A stretch of DNA of 8,202 bases from Ruminococcaceae bacterium UBA2806 (GCA_002351795.1 DEHG01000060.1:1-8202); one strand, 5' to 3'; positions 1-5,954 are shown, counted from the first letter of the stretch. Notes: generated by a model not told the origin, from the letters alone. Numbers and translations are program-made.

Positions 1-624
1 GATGTCGTAGGGGATCTCAGGGATCAGGATGATGTCCGCGCCGCCCGCGATGCCTGCGTTGAGAGGAAGCCATCCTACCTTGTGGCCCATGATCTCTACA
101 ATGAATACACGGCCGTGGGAACTGGCGGTAGTGTGGATCTGGTCGATCGCGGGGGCCGCGATATCTACAGCACTCTGGAAACCAAAGGTCATTTCTGTTC
201 CCCACAGATCATTGTCGATGGTCTTGGGAAGCGTGATTACATTGAGGCCCTCCTGGCTGAGCAGATTGGCGGTCTTGGTGGAGCCGTTGCCGCCGCCCAT
301 GACCAGGCAGTTCAGCTGCAGTTTATGATAGGTCTGTTTCATAGCCTCTACCTTGTCGAGGCCGTTCTCATCAGGATCACGGATGGTCTTGAACGGGCAG
401 CGGCTGGTTCCCAGAATCGTGCCGCCTCTGGTCAGGATTCCCTTGAAGTCCTGGCCGGTCAGGATCCGGAATTTGCTGTAGATCAGGCCCTTGTAGCCGT
501 CTTCGAAGCCGTAAAACTCAACAGGCTCTTTCGCGTTATTGACGACGCACTTATAAACGCCGCGCATCGCCGCGTTCAGGGCCTGGCAGTCACCTCCGCT
601 GGTAAGAAAACCGATTCTTAACAT
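1..624 (-). CDS. pfkA: 6-phosphofructokinase, N-terminal 208 residues (cut by window edge)
   Basis: Phosphorylates fructose 6-phosphate to fructose 1,6-bisphosphate, the committed step of glycolysis, in the cytoplasm. Read on the minus strand it starts MLRIGFLTSGGDCQALNAA, the N-terminal phosphate-donor loop of the family. Further on are GTSRCP (residues 72-77), GGGNGS (110-115), the catalytic PKTIDND (133-139) and EIMGHKVGW (177-185). A GGGAGGT ribosome binding site lies 6 nt before the ATG. Family members are about 320-370 residues, so roughly 120-160 residues lie outside the window. The donor-site residues are mixed: Gly114 (E. coli Gly104) is the ATP-type residue, while Lys134 (E. coli Gly124) is typical of PPi-dependent and some ATP-dependent 'long' enzymes. 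Asn113 replaces the Mg-binding Asp103. I favour an ATP-dependent enzyme of the Gly/Lys subgroup, but the phosphate donor is not certain. Codon use (ACC, CTG) differs from the rest of the window. Confidence 0.96.
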   Translation of the reverse strand, partial: MLRIGFLTSGGDCQALNAAMRGVYKCVVNNAKEPVEFYGFEDGYKGLIYSKFRILTGQDFKGILTRGGTILGTSRCPFKTIRDPDENGLDKVEAMKQTYHKLQLNCLVMGGGNGSTKTANLLSQEGLNVITLPKTIDNDLWGTEMTFGFQSAVDIAAPAIDQIHTTASSHGRVFIVEIMGHKVGWLPLNAGIAGGADIILIPEIPYDI

Positions 625-664
625 ACAAATACCTCCCGGACATCTCGTCCCTCGCAACAATGAA

Positions 665-730
665 TACCCCGCAGATTGTTTCATCCAGCAGCAGTCCGTA
701 CCTCTGCAGTTCTGCCGATCCTGCGGGATA
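665..730 (-). promoter_or_regulatory. Structured 5' leader of pfkA, candidate cis-regulatory RNA
   Basis: On the minus strand the pfkA leader contains a 10-bp stem, TATCCCGCAG (730-721) with CTGCGGGGTA (674-665), including one G-U wobble. Nested inside, after one unpaired base on one side and eight (GAAACAAT) on the other, is a second stem: ATCGGCAG (719-712) with CTGCTGGAT (691-683), with one bulge and one wobble. A short GGAC/GTCC hairpin (about 637-649) sits just before the ribosome binding site. The wobble in the outer stem is a C-A mismatch on the other strand, so the RNA fold favours transcription toward pfkA. I cannot match it to a known riboswitch class; it could also be a simple mRNA-stabilising hairpin. 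Confidence 0.45.
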
Positions 731-769
731 CTTCACCTTACTTCTCAATTTTTCCAATCTGTTTTATTC

Positions 770-798
770 ATTATAATACATATTCACCACTATGCACA
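770..798 (-). promoter_or_regulatory. Candidate sigma-A promoter of pfkA
   Basis: On the minus strand a perfect -10 box TATAAT (775-770) follows a weak -35, TGTGCA (798-793), at a 17-bp spacing in AT-rich DNA. Transcription would start near 763, leaving a leader of about 140 nt before the pfkA ATG. The -35 matches the consensus at only 3 of 6 positions, so an activator or an upstream AT element may help. An imperfect palindrome, TTGGCA-N5-TACCAA (806-822), lies immediately upstream of the -35 and could be an operator. Confidence 0.5.
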
Positions 799-879
799 CA
801 GATTTTTGGCAGTTTTTACCAATCAGCTGTCCGAAAAGGATTAAATCGGCAGACATTCCTCTGCTTTTATTAATTTTGC

Positions 880-909
880 TTGCCAATTCCGAGTCCCGTG
901 GCATATAAT
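880..909 (+). promoter_or_regulatory. Promoter of the tRNA-Ser gene
   Basis: A -35 box TTGCCA (880-885, 5 of 6 consensus) and a perfect -10 box TATAAT (904-909) are separated by 18 bp. The predicted start, near 916, is just before the mature tRNA 5' end at 922, so the 5' leader removed by RNase P would be only a few nucleotides long. The quality and position of the boxes fit a strong stable-RNA promoter. It diverges from the pfkA promoter across about 80 bp (799-879) in which I see no gene. Confidence 0.75.
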
Positions 910-921
910 AAAGCATTGTAT

Positions 922-1009
922 GGAGGATTACCCAAGTGGTCGAAGGGGGCGCACTCGAAATGCGCTAGGCCGGTCAAACGGTGCGAGGGTTCGAATCCCT
1001 TGTCCTCCG
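922..1009 (+). tRNA. tRNA-Ser, anticodon CGA (no encoded CCA)
   Basis: An 88-nt cloverleaf with the long variable arm of a class II tRNA. The acceptor stem GGAGGAT (922-928) pairs with GTCCTCC (1002-1008), ending in one wobble, and G1009 is the discriminator base expected for serine. The D stem is CCC/GGG (931-933, 945-947). The anticodon stem GCGCA/TGCGC encloses loop CTCGAAA with anticodon CGA at 956-958, which reads UCG codons. The variable arm contains CCG/CGG. The T arm GAGGG-TTCGAAT-CCCTT spans 985-1001. The 3' end runs G-TACA, so CCA is not encoded and must be added by the nucleotidyltransferase after RNase Z cleavage. UCG is usually a rarer serine codon, and this isoacceptor is dedicated to it. 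Confidence 0.95.
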
Positions 1010-1013
1010 TACA

Positions 1014-1040
1014 AGCCCCCGTTACTTTGTGACGGGGGCT
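1014..1040 (+). terminator. Hairpin terminator after tRNA-Ser
   Basis: AGCCCCCGTTAC and GTGACGGGGGCT form a 12-bp GC-rich stem with one T-G wobble and a TTT loop. It begins only four bases after the tRNA discriminator base. The downstream tract (ATACTTATATATT) is U-containing but not a clean U-run, so some read-through into the Nudix gene, which has no obvious promoter of its own, is plausible. Confidence 0.7.
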
Positions 1041-1082
1041 ATACTTATATATTCAAGGTACAGAATACATGGGAGTATGATT

Positions 1083-1643
1083 ATGGAGTACAGGTCTGTA
1101 ACAAAAATACATCAGGGAAATTTTATTACCCGCTATGATATTGAATATATGACTGAAAACGGCTTGAGAAAGGATTATGAAATGATAAGCCGTGATCCCG
1201 GCATAGACAGCTTTGAGGGACTGCGCAGAAAAAAGACTGACGCCGTTGTAATGGTGATACATGATGAAAGCGGAGAAAGAATACTGCTTAACCGTGAATA
1301 CCGTATGGCAACGGGAGAATGGGTCTATAATTTCCCGGCAGGTCTTATTGATGAAGGTGAGGATATCCGTACAGCCGCCGTCCGTGAGCTTCGTGAGGAA
1401 ACAGGTCTGCATATCGACAGCATTGACGATGTGTGGAAGGAAAGCTACAGCGCAGTCGGTTTTTCAAATGAAATGTGTGCGGTCATTGTCGGAACGGCAA
1501 GCGGAGAATTCTGTCAAAGCAGTTCGGAGATGGAAGAAATAGAAGCCGGATGGTTTACTAAAGCGCAGGTGCGGGACTTACTCGGCAAGGAGTTTTTTGC
1601 GGCAAGAACGCAGGCTTACTGCAAGCTGTGGAGCAAGGGGTGA
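1083..1643 (+). CDS. Nudix hydrolase, ADP-ribose pyrophosphatase-like
   Basis: A 186-residue cytoplasmic Nudix enzyme. The box GX5EX7REUXEEXGU is intact at residues 87-109, with the metal-binding REXREE core at 101-106. The preceding EYR (72-74) and the WVYNFPAG stretch (80-87) are typical of the ADP-ribose pyrophosphatase (NudF) branch, which splits ADP-ribose to AMP and ribose 5-phosphate. The substrate is inferred from this resemblance and could be another nucleoside diphosphate derivative. I chose the ATG at 1083 because GGGAG (1071-1075) lies 7 nt upstream; the in-frame ATG at 1077 would leave a spacing of only 1 nt, and longer versions would begin inside the tRNA. Its stop is followed 4 nt later by the rnz start, whose ribosome binding site lies in the last codons of this gene, so the two are probably translated from one mRNA. 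Confidence 0.9.
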   Translation: MEYRSVTKIHQGNFITRYDIEYMTENGLRKDYEMISRDPGIDSFEGLRRKKTDAVVMVIHDESGERILLNREYRMATGEWVYNFPAGLIDEGEDIRTAAVRELREETGLHIDSIDDVWKESYSAVGFSNEMCAVIVGTASGEFCQSSSEMEEIEAGWFTKAQVRDLLGKEFFAARTQAYCKLWSKG

Positions 1644-1647
1644 ACAG

Positions 1648-2565
1648 ATGCTTGAGGTAACTCTTTTGGGCTGCGGAGGAATGCTGCCCATGAAGGAAAG
1701 ATGGCTGACGTCATGCCTTTTGAGCTGTCAGGGTCACAGCATACTTGTCGACTGCGGAGAGGGAACTCAGATAGCGCTTAAATGCGCTGAAAGAAAGACG
1801 ATTCCTGTAGATCTTATCTGTATAACGCATTTTCATGCGGATCATATTTCCGGTCTGCCGGGTTTCCTGCTTTCAATGGGAAATGAGGGAAGGACGGATC
1901 CTGTAACGATAGCAGGCCCTCCGGGAATAGAAAGAGTAGTAAAAAGCCTTTGTGTGATAGCGCCTAATCTGCCGTTTGAAATAAACTGCATGGAGGCTGA
2001 ACCGGGAACGGCGTTTCAAAGCGGTCTGCTTACGGTAACGCCGTTTGAGGCAAAACACAGTGTAAGGTGTTTCGGATATAGCGTTGAGCTTCACCGCAAG
2101 GCAAGGTTTTCGCCTGAAAAGGCAAAGGAAAATTCTGTGCCGATGAAGATATGGTCACTGCTGCAAAAGAACGGAAAAGCTGAATATGAGGGGAAAAGCT
2201 ATACATACGATATGGTATCAGAGGGAGAGCGAAAGGGTCTAAAAGTAACCTACTGCACAGATTCCCGTCCTGCGGATACTATTGCACAGTATGCGAGGAA
2301 TTCTGATCTGTTCATTTGTGAGGGTTTGTATTACGATCCTGAAAAGTATGACAGAACGCTTAAAACAAAGCATATGATGTTCAGCGAGGCTGCCGCAATA
2401 GCAAAAAGGGCGGATGTAAAGCGGTTGTGGCTTACTCATTTCAGTCCTGCGGTGCAGGAGCCGGAGCAGGGACTTGGATATGCGGCAGAGATCTTTCCCG
2501 ATACTGAATGTGGCTGCGATGGGAAAAGTATTGATCTGTTGTTTGAAGATACAGGAAGATGCTGA
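1648..2565 (+). CDS. rnz: Ribonuclease Z (tRNA 3'-processing endonuclease)
   Basis: A 305-residue metallo-beta-lactamase-fold nuclease that cuts tRNA precursors just after the discriminator base, producing ends for CCA addition. The zinc ligands are visible: THFHADH (His61, His63, Asp65, His66), His137 in AKHSVRCFGY, Asp205 in CTDSRP and His264 in LTHFSP. LVDCGEGTQ (33-41) and HMMFSEAA (242-249) are also characteristic. Length is normal for the short bacterial form. The arm between about residues 146 and 197 keeps the FSPEKAKE lead-in but has SVPMKIWSLLQKNG where the usual Gly-Pro exosite element is expected. The ATG at 1648 is chosen because AAGGGG (1635-1640), overlapping the end of the Nudix gene, is 7 nt upstream. 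It is coupled to the Nudix gene and lies downstream of a CCA-less tRNA gene, an RNase Z substrate type. Confidence 0.93.
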   Translation: MLEVTLLGCGGMLPMKERWLTSCLLSCQGHSILVDCGEGTQIALKCAERKTIPVDLICITHFHADHISGLPGFLLSMGNEGRTDPVTIAGPPGIERVVKSLCVIAPNLPFEINCMEAEPGTAFQSGLLTVTPFEAKHSVRCFGYSVELHRKARFSPEKAKENSVPMKIWSLLQKNGKAEYEGKSYTYDMVSEGERKGLKVTYCTDSRPADTIAQYARNSDLFICEGLYYDPEKYDRTLKTKHMMFSEAAAIAKRADVKRLWLTHFSPAVQEPEQGLGYAAEIFPDTECGCDGKSIDLLFEDTGRC

Positions 2566-2692
2566 GTAATGAAATGACCGGCATCTGGGCAAAGCTCTAT
2601 GTTAAGCCGCTTACAGTAAACTTCAAGCTGCAAATGCCAGTTTATTCAGCGATCCCATAGTATAGAAAAAATAAAGAAGGAAGTGTACTGAT

Positions 2693-3364
2693 ATGTTTTC
2701 AGTGGCAATAGACGGACCTGCCGGAGCAGGAAAAAGTACGATAGCAAAGGCTGCCGCTAAGGAGCTTGAGCTTATATATGTCGATACGGGGGCAATGTAC
2801 AGAACTATCGGACTTGCCTGCCTTGACGACGGTATTTCACCTGAGGATAGTAAGGCTGTCATAGAAAAGCTGAAAAGCATTGTTCTTGAACTGAAATATG
2901 TTGACGGAGAACAGAGAATGATCCTTTGCGGAAAGGATGTTTCCGATGATATCAGAACGGAGAGAGTTTCCATGACCGCTTCGGTCGTTTCAAAAATACC
3001 GGAGGTCAGAGCCTTCCTGCTTGAACAGCAAAGAGGCTTTGCAAGGTCGGATAATATTATTATGGACGGCAGGGATATAGGTACCGTTGTCCTGCCAGAC
3101 GCTCAGGTCAAGATCTTCCTTACTGCGTCTGCTGAGTCAAGGGCAAAAAGACGTACTCTTCAGCTTGAAGAAAAGGGTATAGGGGCTGATTATGACGCAA
3201 TTTTAGAGGATATCCGCAAAAGAGATTATCAGGATTCGCACAGGGAAATAGCACCGCTTAAAGCTGCGCCCGATGCGGTCATCGTTGATACTACGGAGCT
3301 TACCCTTGAAGGCTCAATAGAGGCTGTAATTGATACCATAAGGAAGGGGATGTCCGGAAAATGA
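2693..3364 (+). CDS. cmk: (d)CMP kinase (cytidylate kinase)
   Basis: Transfers the gamma phosphate of ATP to CMP or dCMP, returning CMP released by RNA turnover and phospholipid synthesis to the CDP/CTP pool. The 223-residue protein has the P-loop GPAGAGKST (8-16), DTGAMYR (31-37), the substrate-binding stretch SMTASVVSKIPEVR (93-106), DGRDIGT (125-131) and the RDYQDSHRE lid region (177-185), all in family order and at normal length. An AAGGA ribosome binding site (2677-2681) is 11 nt before the ATG. The 127 bp between rnz and this gene contain no convincing terminator or promoter, so read-through from rnz is possible. The stop codon overlaps the plsC start (ATGA), pointing to translational coupling. 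The cmk - plsC - ispH/rpsA order is a known clostridial arrangement. Confidence 0.97.
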   Translation: MFSVAIDGPAGAGKSTIAKAAAKELELIYVDTGAMYRTIGLACLDDGISPEDSKAVIEKLKSIVLELKYVDGEQRMILCGKDVSDDIRTERVSMTASVVSKIPEVRAFLLEQQRGFARSDNIIMDGRDIGTVVLPDAQVKIFLTASAESRAKRRTLQLEEKGIGADYDAILEDIRKRDYQDSHREIAPLKAAPDAVIVDTTELTLEGSIEAVIDTIRKGMSGK

Positions 3365-3999
3365 TGCCTTTATATGCAATAGGCAGGGCGCTGCTTATCC
3401 CTTTAATGAAGCTGCTGTTTTTTTATAAGGTAAACGGCAAGAATAATATTCCGAAAACGGGCGGATATATAGTCTGCTCGAACCATCTTTCAAATTTCGA
3501 TCCGATCTTTCTCGGCATAACACAAAAACGTCAGATATTCTATATGGCTAAGGTCGAACTGTTTAAAAATAAATTTTTCGGCTGGATTATACGAAAGCTC
3601 GGCGCTTTTCCCGTTGAAAGAGGAAAGGGTGACGGCAAGGCTATAGGCAATGCGGAGACTCTTATCGAAAACGGCAATGTTCTTGGAATATTCATCGAGG
3701 GCACAAGATCAAAAACAGGTGAATTTCTCCGTCCTAAAGCGGGCGCTGCAATGATAGCCGAAAAGGTCAATGTCCCCGTGATACCCGTTTGCATAACACC
3801 GAAAAATAAGAAAATAAAGATATTTCAGAAGGTCACTATTTCATGGGGCGAGCCTATAAGCTGTGAACAGCTTGGTCTTGGCAGCGGCAGCGGTGAGGCT
3901 GTAAGAGCTGCAACAAAAAAGATCATGGGTGAAATAGCTGCACTCAGAGAAAGAGATATGCAGCCCCGATTAAATGCGCCGGAGGGTGAGAAAAAATGA
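3361..3999 (+). CDS. plsC: 1-acyl-sn-glycerol-3-phosphate acyltransferase (PlsC family)
   Basis: Adds the second acyl chain to lysophosphatidic acid to make phosphatidic acid at the inner face of the membrane. The 212-residue protein has a hydrophobic N-terminal segment (about 4-22) for membrane association and the acyltransferase motifs in order: NHLSNFD (41-47, catalytic His42 and Asp47), GAFPVERG (81-88), IEGTRS (112-117) and VPVIPV (138-143). Length is usual for the short bacterial form. The start overlaps the cmk stop by 4 nt; an adjacent ATG at 3364 is an alternative, and AGGAAGGGGA (3341-3350) serves either. The C-terminal tail (about 196-212) is charged and variable. Its stop overlaps the ispH start. 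The acyl donor (acyl-ACP or acyl-CoA) cannot be read from the sequence. Confidence 0.93.
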   Translation: MMPLYAIGRALLIPLMKLLFFYKVNGKNNIPKTGGYIVCSNHLSNFDPIFLGITQKRQIFYMAKVELFKNKFFGWIIRKLGAFPVERGKGDGKAIGNAETLIENGNVLGIFIEGTRSKTGEFLRPKAGAAMIAEKVNVPVIPVCITPKNKKIKIFQKVTISWGEPISCEQLGLGSGSGEAVRAATKKIMGEIAALRERDMQPRLNAPEGEKK

Positions 4000-5954
4000 T
4001 CACAGTTGCAAAAACAGCGGGCTTCTGTTTCGGAGTCAGCAGGGCAGTCGATCTTGTGGAAAAGCTGCTTGATGAAGGGAAGAAGGTAACAACTCTCGGC
4101 CCCATAATCCATAATCCCCAGATGGTCGAAAGCCTTGCACAGAGGGGCGTAAAGATTGCCGATACGCCGGAACAGACTGATAAGGATACTACTCTCGTTA
4201 TCCGTTCCCATGGCGTTACGCTTGACGTTATGAACAGGATAGAACAGTGCGGTCTGTCTTTCCGTGACGCTACCTGTCCTTTCGTAAAAAAAATTCATAA
4301 AATTGTGGCTGAACATTCTGCCGCCGGTGAGATCGTTCTGATCGCAGGAGATGAAAGCCATCCTGAGATCAAGGGAATAATCGGTCATCTGAGCGGTGAA
4401 TATCATACCTTTTGTGATTGCCAAGAATTGGCAACTTTACTCGGTAAATTTCCAGAATGGAAAAATAAACCCCTTTGTATGGTCGCTCAGACAACTTTTG
4501 ATATAAAAGAATGGAAAAATTCTTTAAAAATGTTGCAAAAAGTATGTACAAATGGTAAAATATTTGATACAATATGTAGTGCCACATCTGATAGGCAAAC
4601 CGAAGCCGAAAAACTGGCAAAGCAGTCCGACGTCATGATTGTGATCGGCGGTCGGCATAGCTCAAATACAAATAAGCTTTACCGTATATGCAAGAGTTGC
4701 TGCGAAAACACTTATTTGATTGAGTCGAAGGAAGAACTGCCGCTTGACAGCATAAGGGGAGCAGAGAAGATAGGCGTTACGGCCGGCGCATCAACACCGG
4801 CAAGCATAATAAAGGAGGTACTTGTTACCATGTCAGAAGAAATCAAAAACACAGAAGAAAGCAAAGCTGAAAACTTTGAAGAGCTCCTGGAGGAGTCATT
4901 CAAAAATTATAATACAAATGGAAGGGTACGTGGCATAGTTGTTGGTGTGACACCTACAGAGGTTCGTGTAGACGTTGGCAGAAAACAGACAGGCATCGTA
5001 CCGCTCAGCGAGCTTTCAAACGATCCTAACGCAAAGACAGAGGATCTCGTACAGATGGGCGATGAGCTTGATCTTATCATTATGAAGACAAACGATCAGG
5101 AGGGTACTATCCTTCTGTCAAAGAAGCTTGTAGATTCACAGAAGGGCTGGGACGAGATCGCAGACGCTTATGAGAATAAGACAGTTGTACACGGCGTTGT
5201 AACAGATGTTATCAAGGGCGGCGTACTTGCTCTTACAAACGGCATCAAGGTATTTATCCCTGCATCACAGGCAACAGCTACAAGAGGCGAGGCTCTTGAA
5301 GGTCTTCTCAAGAAGGAAGTTGACTTCCGCATTATCGAGACAACAGGCAAGAACAACAGACGCAGAGCAGTAGGCTCTATCCGCAGCGTACTCGAGGATG
5401 AGCGCAAGAAGAAGGAAGAAGAGTTCTGGGCAAATGCTGAGGTCGGCAAGGTATATAACGGCGTTGTTAAATCCCTTACTTCCTACGGCGCATTTGTTGA
5501 TATCGGCGGCATTGACGGAATGGTACATATTTCCGAGCTTTCCTGGAAGAGGATCAAGCATCCGTCAGAGGTTGTAAATGTAGGCGATCAGGTCGAGGTA
5601 TATATCAAGGCTCTCGATCAGGAAAAGGGCAAGATCTCTCTCGGTTATAAGAAGGCTGAGGATAATCCCTGGGAGATACTCAAGAATCAGTATCCTGAGG
5701 GAACAGTTTGTGAGGTTGAGATCGTTGGTCTTACACAGTTCGGCGCTTTTGCAAGAATCATTGACGGTATTGACGGTCTTATCCATGTATCACAGATCTC
5801 AAATGAGAGAGTTGAAAAGCCCGAGGATGTTCTTTCTGTTGGTCAGAAGGTAACAGTCAAGATCACAGCTATCGACTTTGAGAAGAAGCGCATCAGTCTT
5901 TCAATGAAGGCTGCATTTGATAATAATGCTGCTGAGGAAGAGGCTGCCGAATAA
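3996..5954 (+). CDS. ispH: IspH (HMBPP reductase) fused to ribosomal protein S1
   Basis: A 652-residue two-part protein. Residues 1 to about 278 are 4-hydroxy-3-methylbut-2-enyl diphosphate reductase, the last step of the MEP isoprenoid pathway, making IPP and DMAPP. The Fe-S cysteines are Cys11 (GFCFGV), Cys94 (ATCPFV) and Cys194 (TICSAT). Substrate residues include His39, His72, His122 with Glu124 (HPE), Thr167 (QTT), SSN (222-224) and Ser266. After an acidic linker (about 280-302), four S1 RNA-binding domains follow at about 309-379, 395-465, 483-553 and 567-640, with a Glu/Ala-rich tail; this half is ribosomal protein S1 (rpsA). GGAGG (3981-3985) lies 10 nt before the ATG, which overlaps the plsC stop. 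The fusion is common in Clostridia. The S1 half has its own internal ribosome binding site and ATG and a strong codon bias (ACA for Thr; CTT/CTC for Leu) unlike the ispH half. Confidence 0.96.
   Translation: MITVAKTAGFCFGVSRAVDLVEKLLDEGKKVTTLGPIIHNPQMVESLAQRGVKIADTPEQTDKDTTLVIRSHGVTLDVMNRIEQCGLSFRDATCPFVKKIHKIVAEHSAAGEIVLIAGDESHPEIKGIIGHLSGEYHTFCDCQELATLLGKFPEWKNKPLCMVAQTTFDIKEWKNSLKMLQKVCTNGKIFDTICSATSDRQTEAEKLAKQSDVMIVIGGRHSSNTNKLYRICKSCCENTYLIESKEELPLDSIRGAEKIGVTAGASTPASIIKEVLVTMSEEIKNTEESKAENFEELLEESFKNYNTNGRVRGIVVGVTPTEVRVDVGRKQTGIVPLSELSNDPNAKTEDLVQMGDELDLIIMKTNDQEGTILLSKKLVDSQKGWDEIADAYENKTVVHGVVTDVIKGGVLALTNGIKVFIPASQATATRGEALEGLLKKEVDFRIIETTGKNNRRRAVGSIRSVLEDERKKKEEEFWANAEVGKVYNGVVKSLTSYGAFVDIGGIDGMVHISELSWKRIKHPSEVVNVGDQVEVYIKALDQEKGKISLGYKKAEDNPWEILKNQYPEGTVCEVEIVGLTQFGAFARIIDGIDGLIHVSQISNERVEKPEDVLSVGQKVTVKITAIDFEKKRISLSMKAAFDNNAAEEEAAE
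4418..4434. repeat. Perfect inverted repeat TTGCCAA-GAA-TTGGCAA inside ispH
   Basis: Seven-base arms separated by three bases lie in the ispH reading frame, at the upstream edge of the AT-rich patch. It could be an operator for the internal promoter proposed about 100 bp downstream, a small RNA hairpin, or chance. The reading frame and the encoded protein stay family-like. Confidence 0.35.
4533..4561 (+). promoter_or_regulatory. Candidate internal promoter for the S1 half
   Basis: Inside ispH, a -35-like TTGCAA (4533-4538) and a -10-like TAAAAT (4556-4561, 5 of 6) are exactly 17 bp apart, with an extended -10 TGG (4553-4555) in front. A second -10-like TACAAT (4568-4573) with TGTACA (4545-4550) is also at 17 bp. 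They sit in the most AT-rich stretch of the gene: bases 4501-4560 contain 12 G or C in 60. A transcript from here would begin near 4568 and carry the S1 start at 4830 after about 260 nt. The evidence is motif-based only. Confidence 0.4.
4811..4832 (+). promoter_or_regulatory. rpsA: Internal ribosome binding site and ATG for free S1
   Basis: AAAGGAGGT (4811-4819), a near-perfect complement of the 16S anti-Shine-Dalgarno, is followed 10 nt later by an in-frame ATG at 4830 (Met279 of the fusion). This is the border between IspH and the acidic linker before the first S1 domain. Initiation here would yield a 374-residue S1 protein (4830-5954). The same bases encode the conserved IspH C-terminal Lys-Glu-Val, so part of the match could be forced by protein sequence. 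Confidence 0.6.

Noticed and set aside
82..621. 179-codon plus-strand open frame opposite pfkA
   Set aside because: The minus strand has a clear phosphofructokinase with all motifs; this frame has no family features and reflects GC-rich antisense coding.
711..853. 9-bp inverted repeat TCTGCCGAT ... ATCGGCAGA flanking the pfkA promoter
   Set aside because: Arms of 9 bp separated by 125 bp are reasonably likely by chance in a region this size, and one arm is already used in the leader stem.
849..877. GCAGA/TCTGC hairpin followed by a T-rich tract, resembling a plus-strand terminator
   Set aside because: The stem is only 5 bp and no plus-strand gene lies upstream for it to terminate; the T-rich tract belongs to the tRNA promoter region.
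981..1082. N-terminal extension of the Nudix frame beginning inside the tRNA gene
   Set aside because: It would start within the tRNA and cross the terminator; the ATG at 1083 has a proper ribosome binding site and gives a normal family length.
2574..2660. 28-codon open frame between rnz and cmk
   Set aside because: No ribosome binding site at a usable distance and no recognisable sequence; likely chance in a short intergenic gap.
3825..4424. 199-codon open frame on the minus strand opposite plsC and ispH
   Set aside because: No family resemblance or ribosome binding site, and it lies entirely opposite two well-supported genes; it is the antisense shadow of their codon bias.
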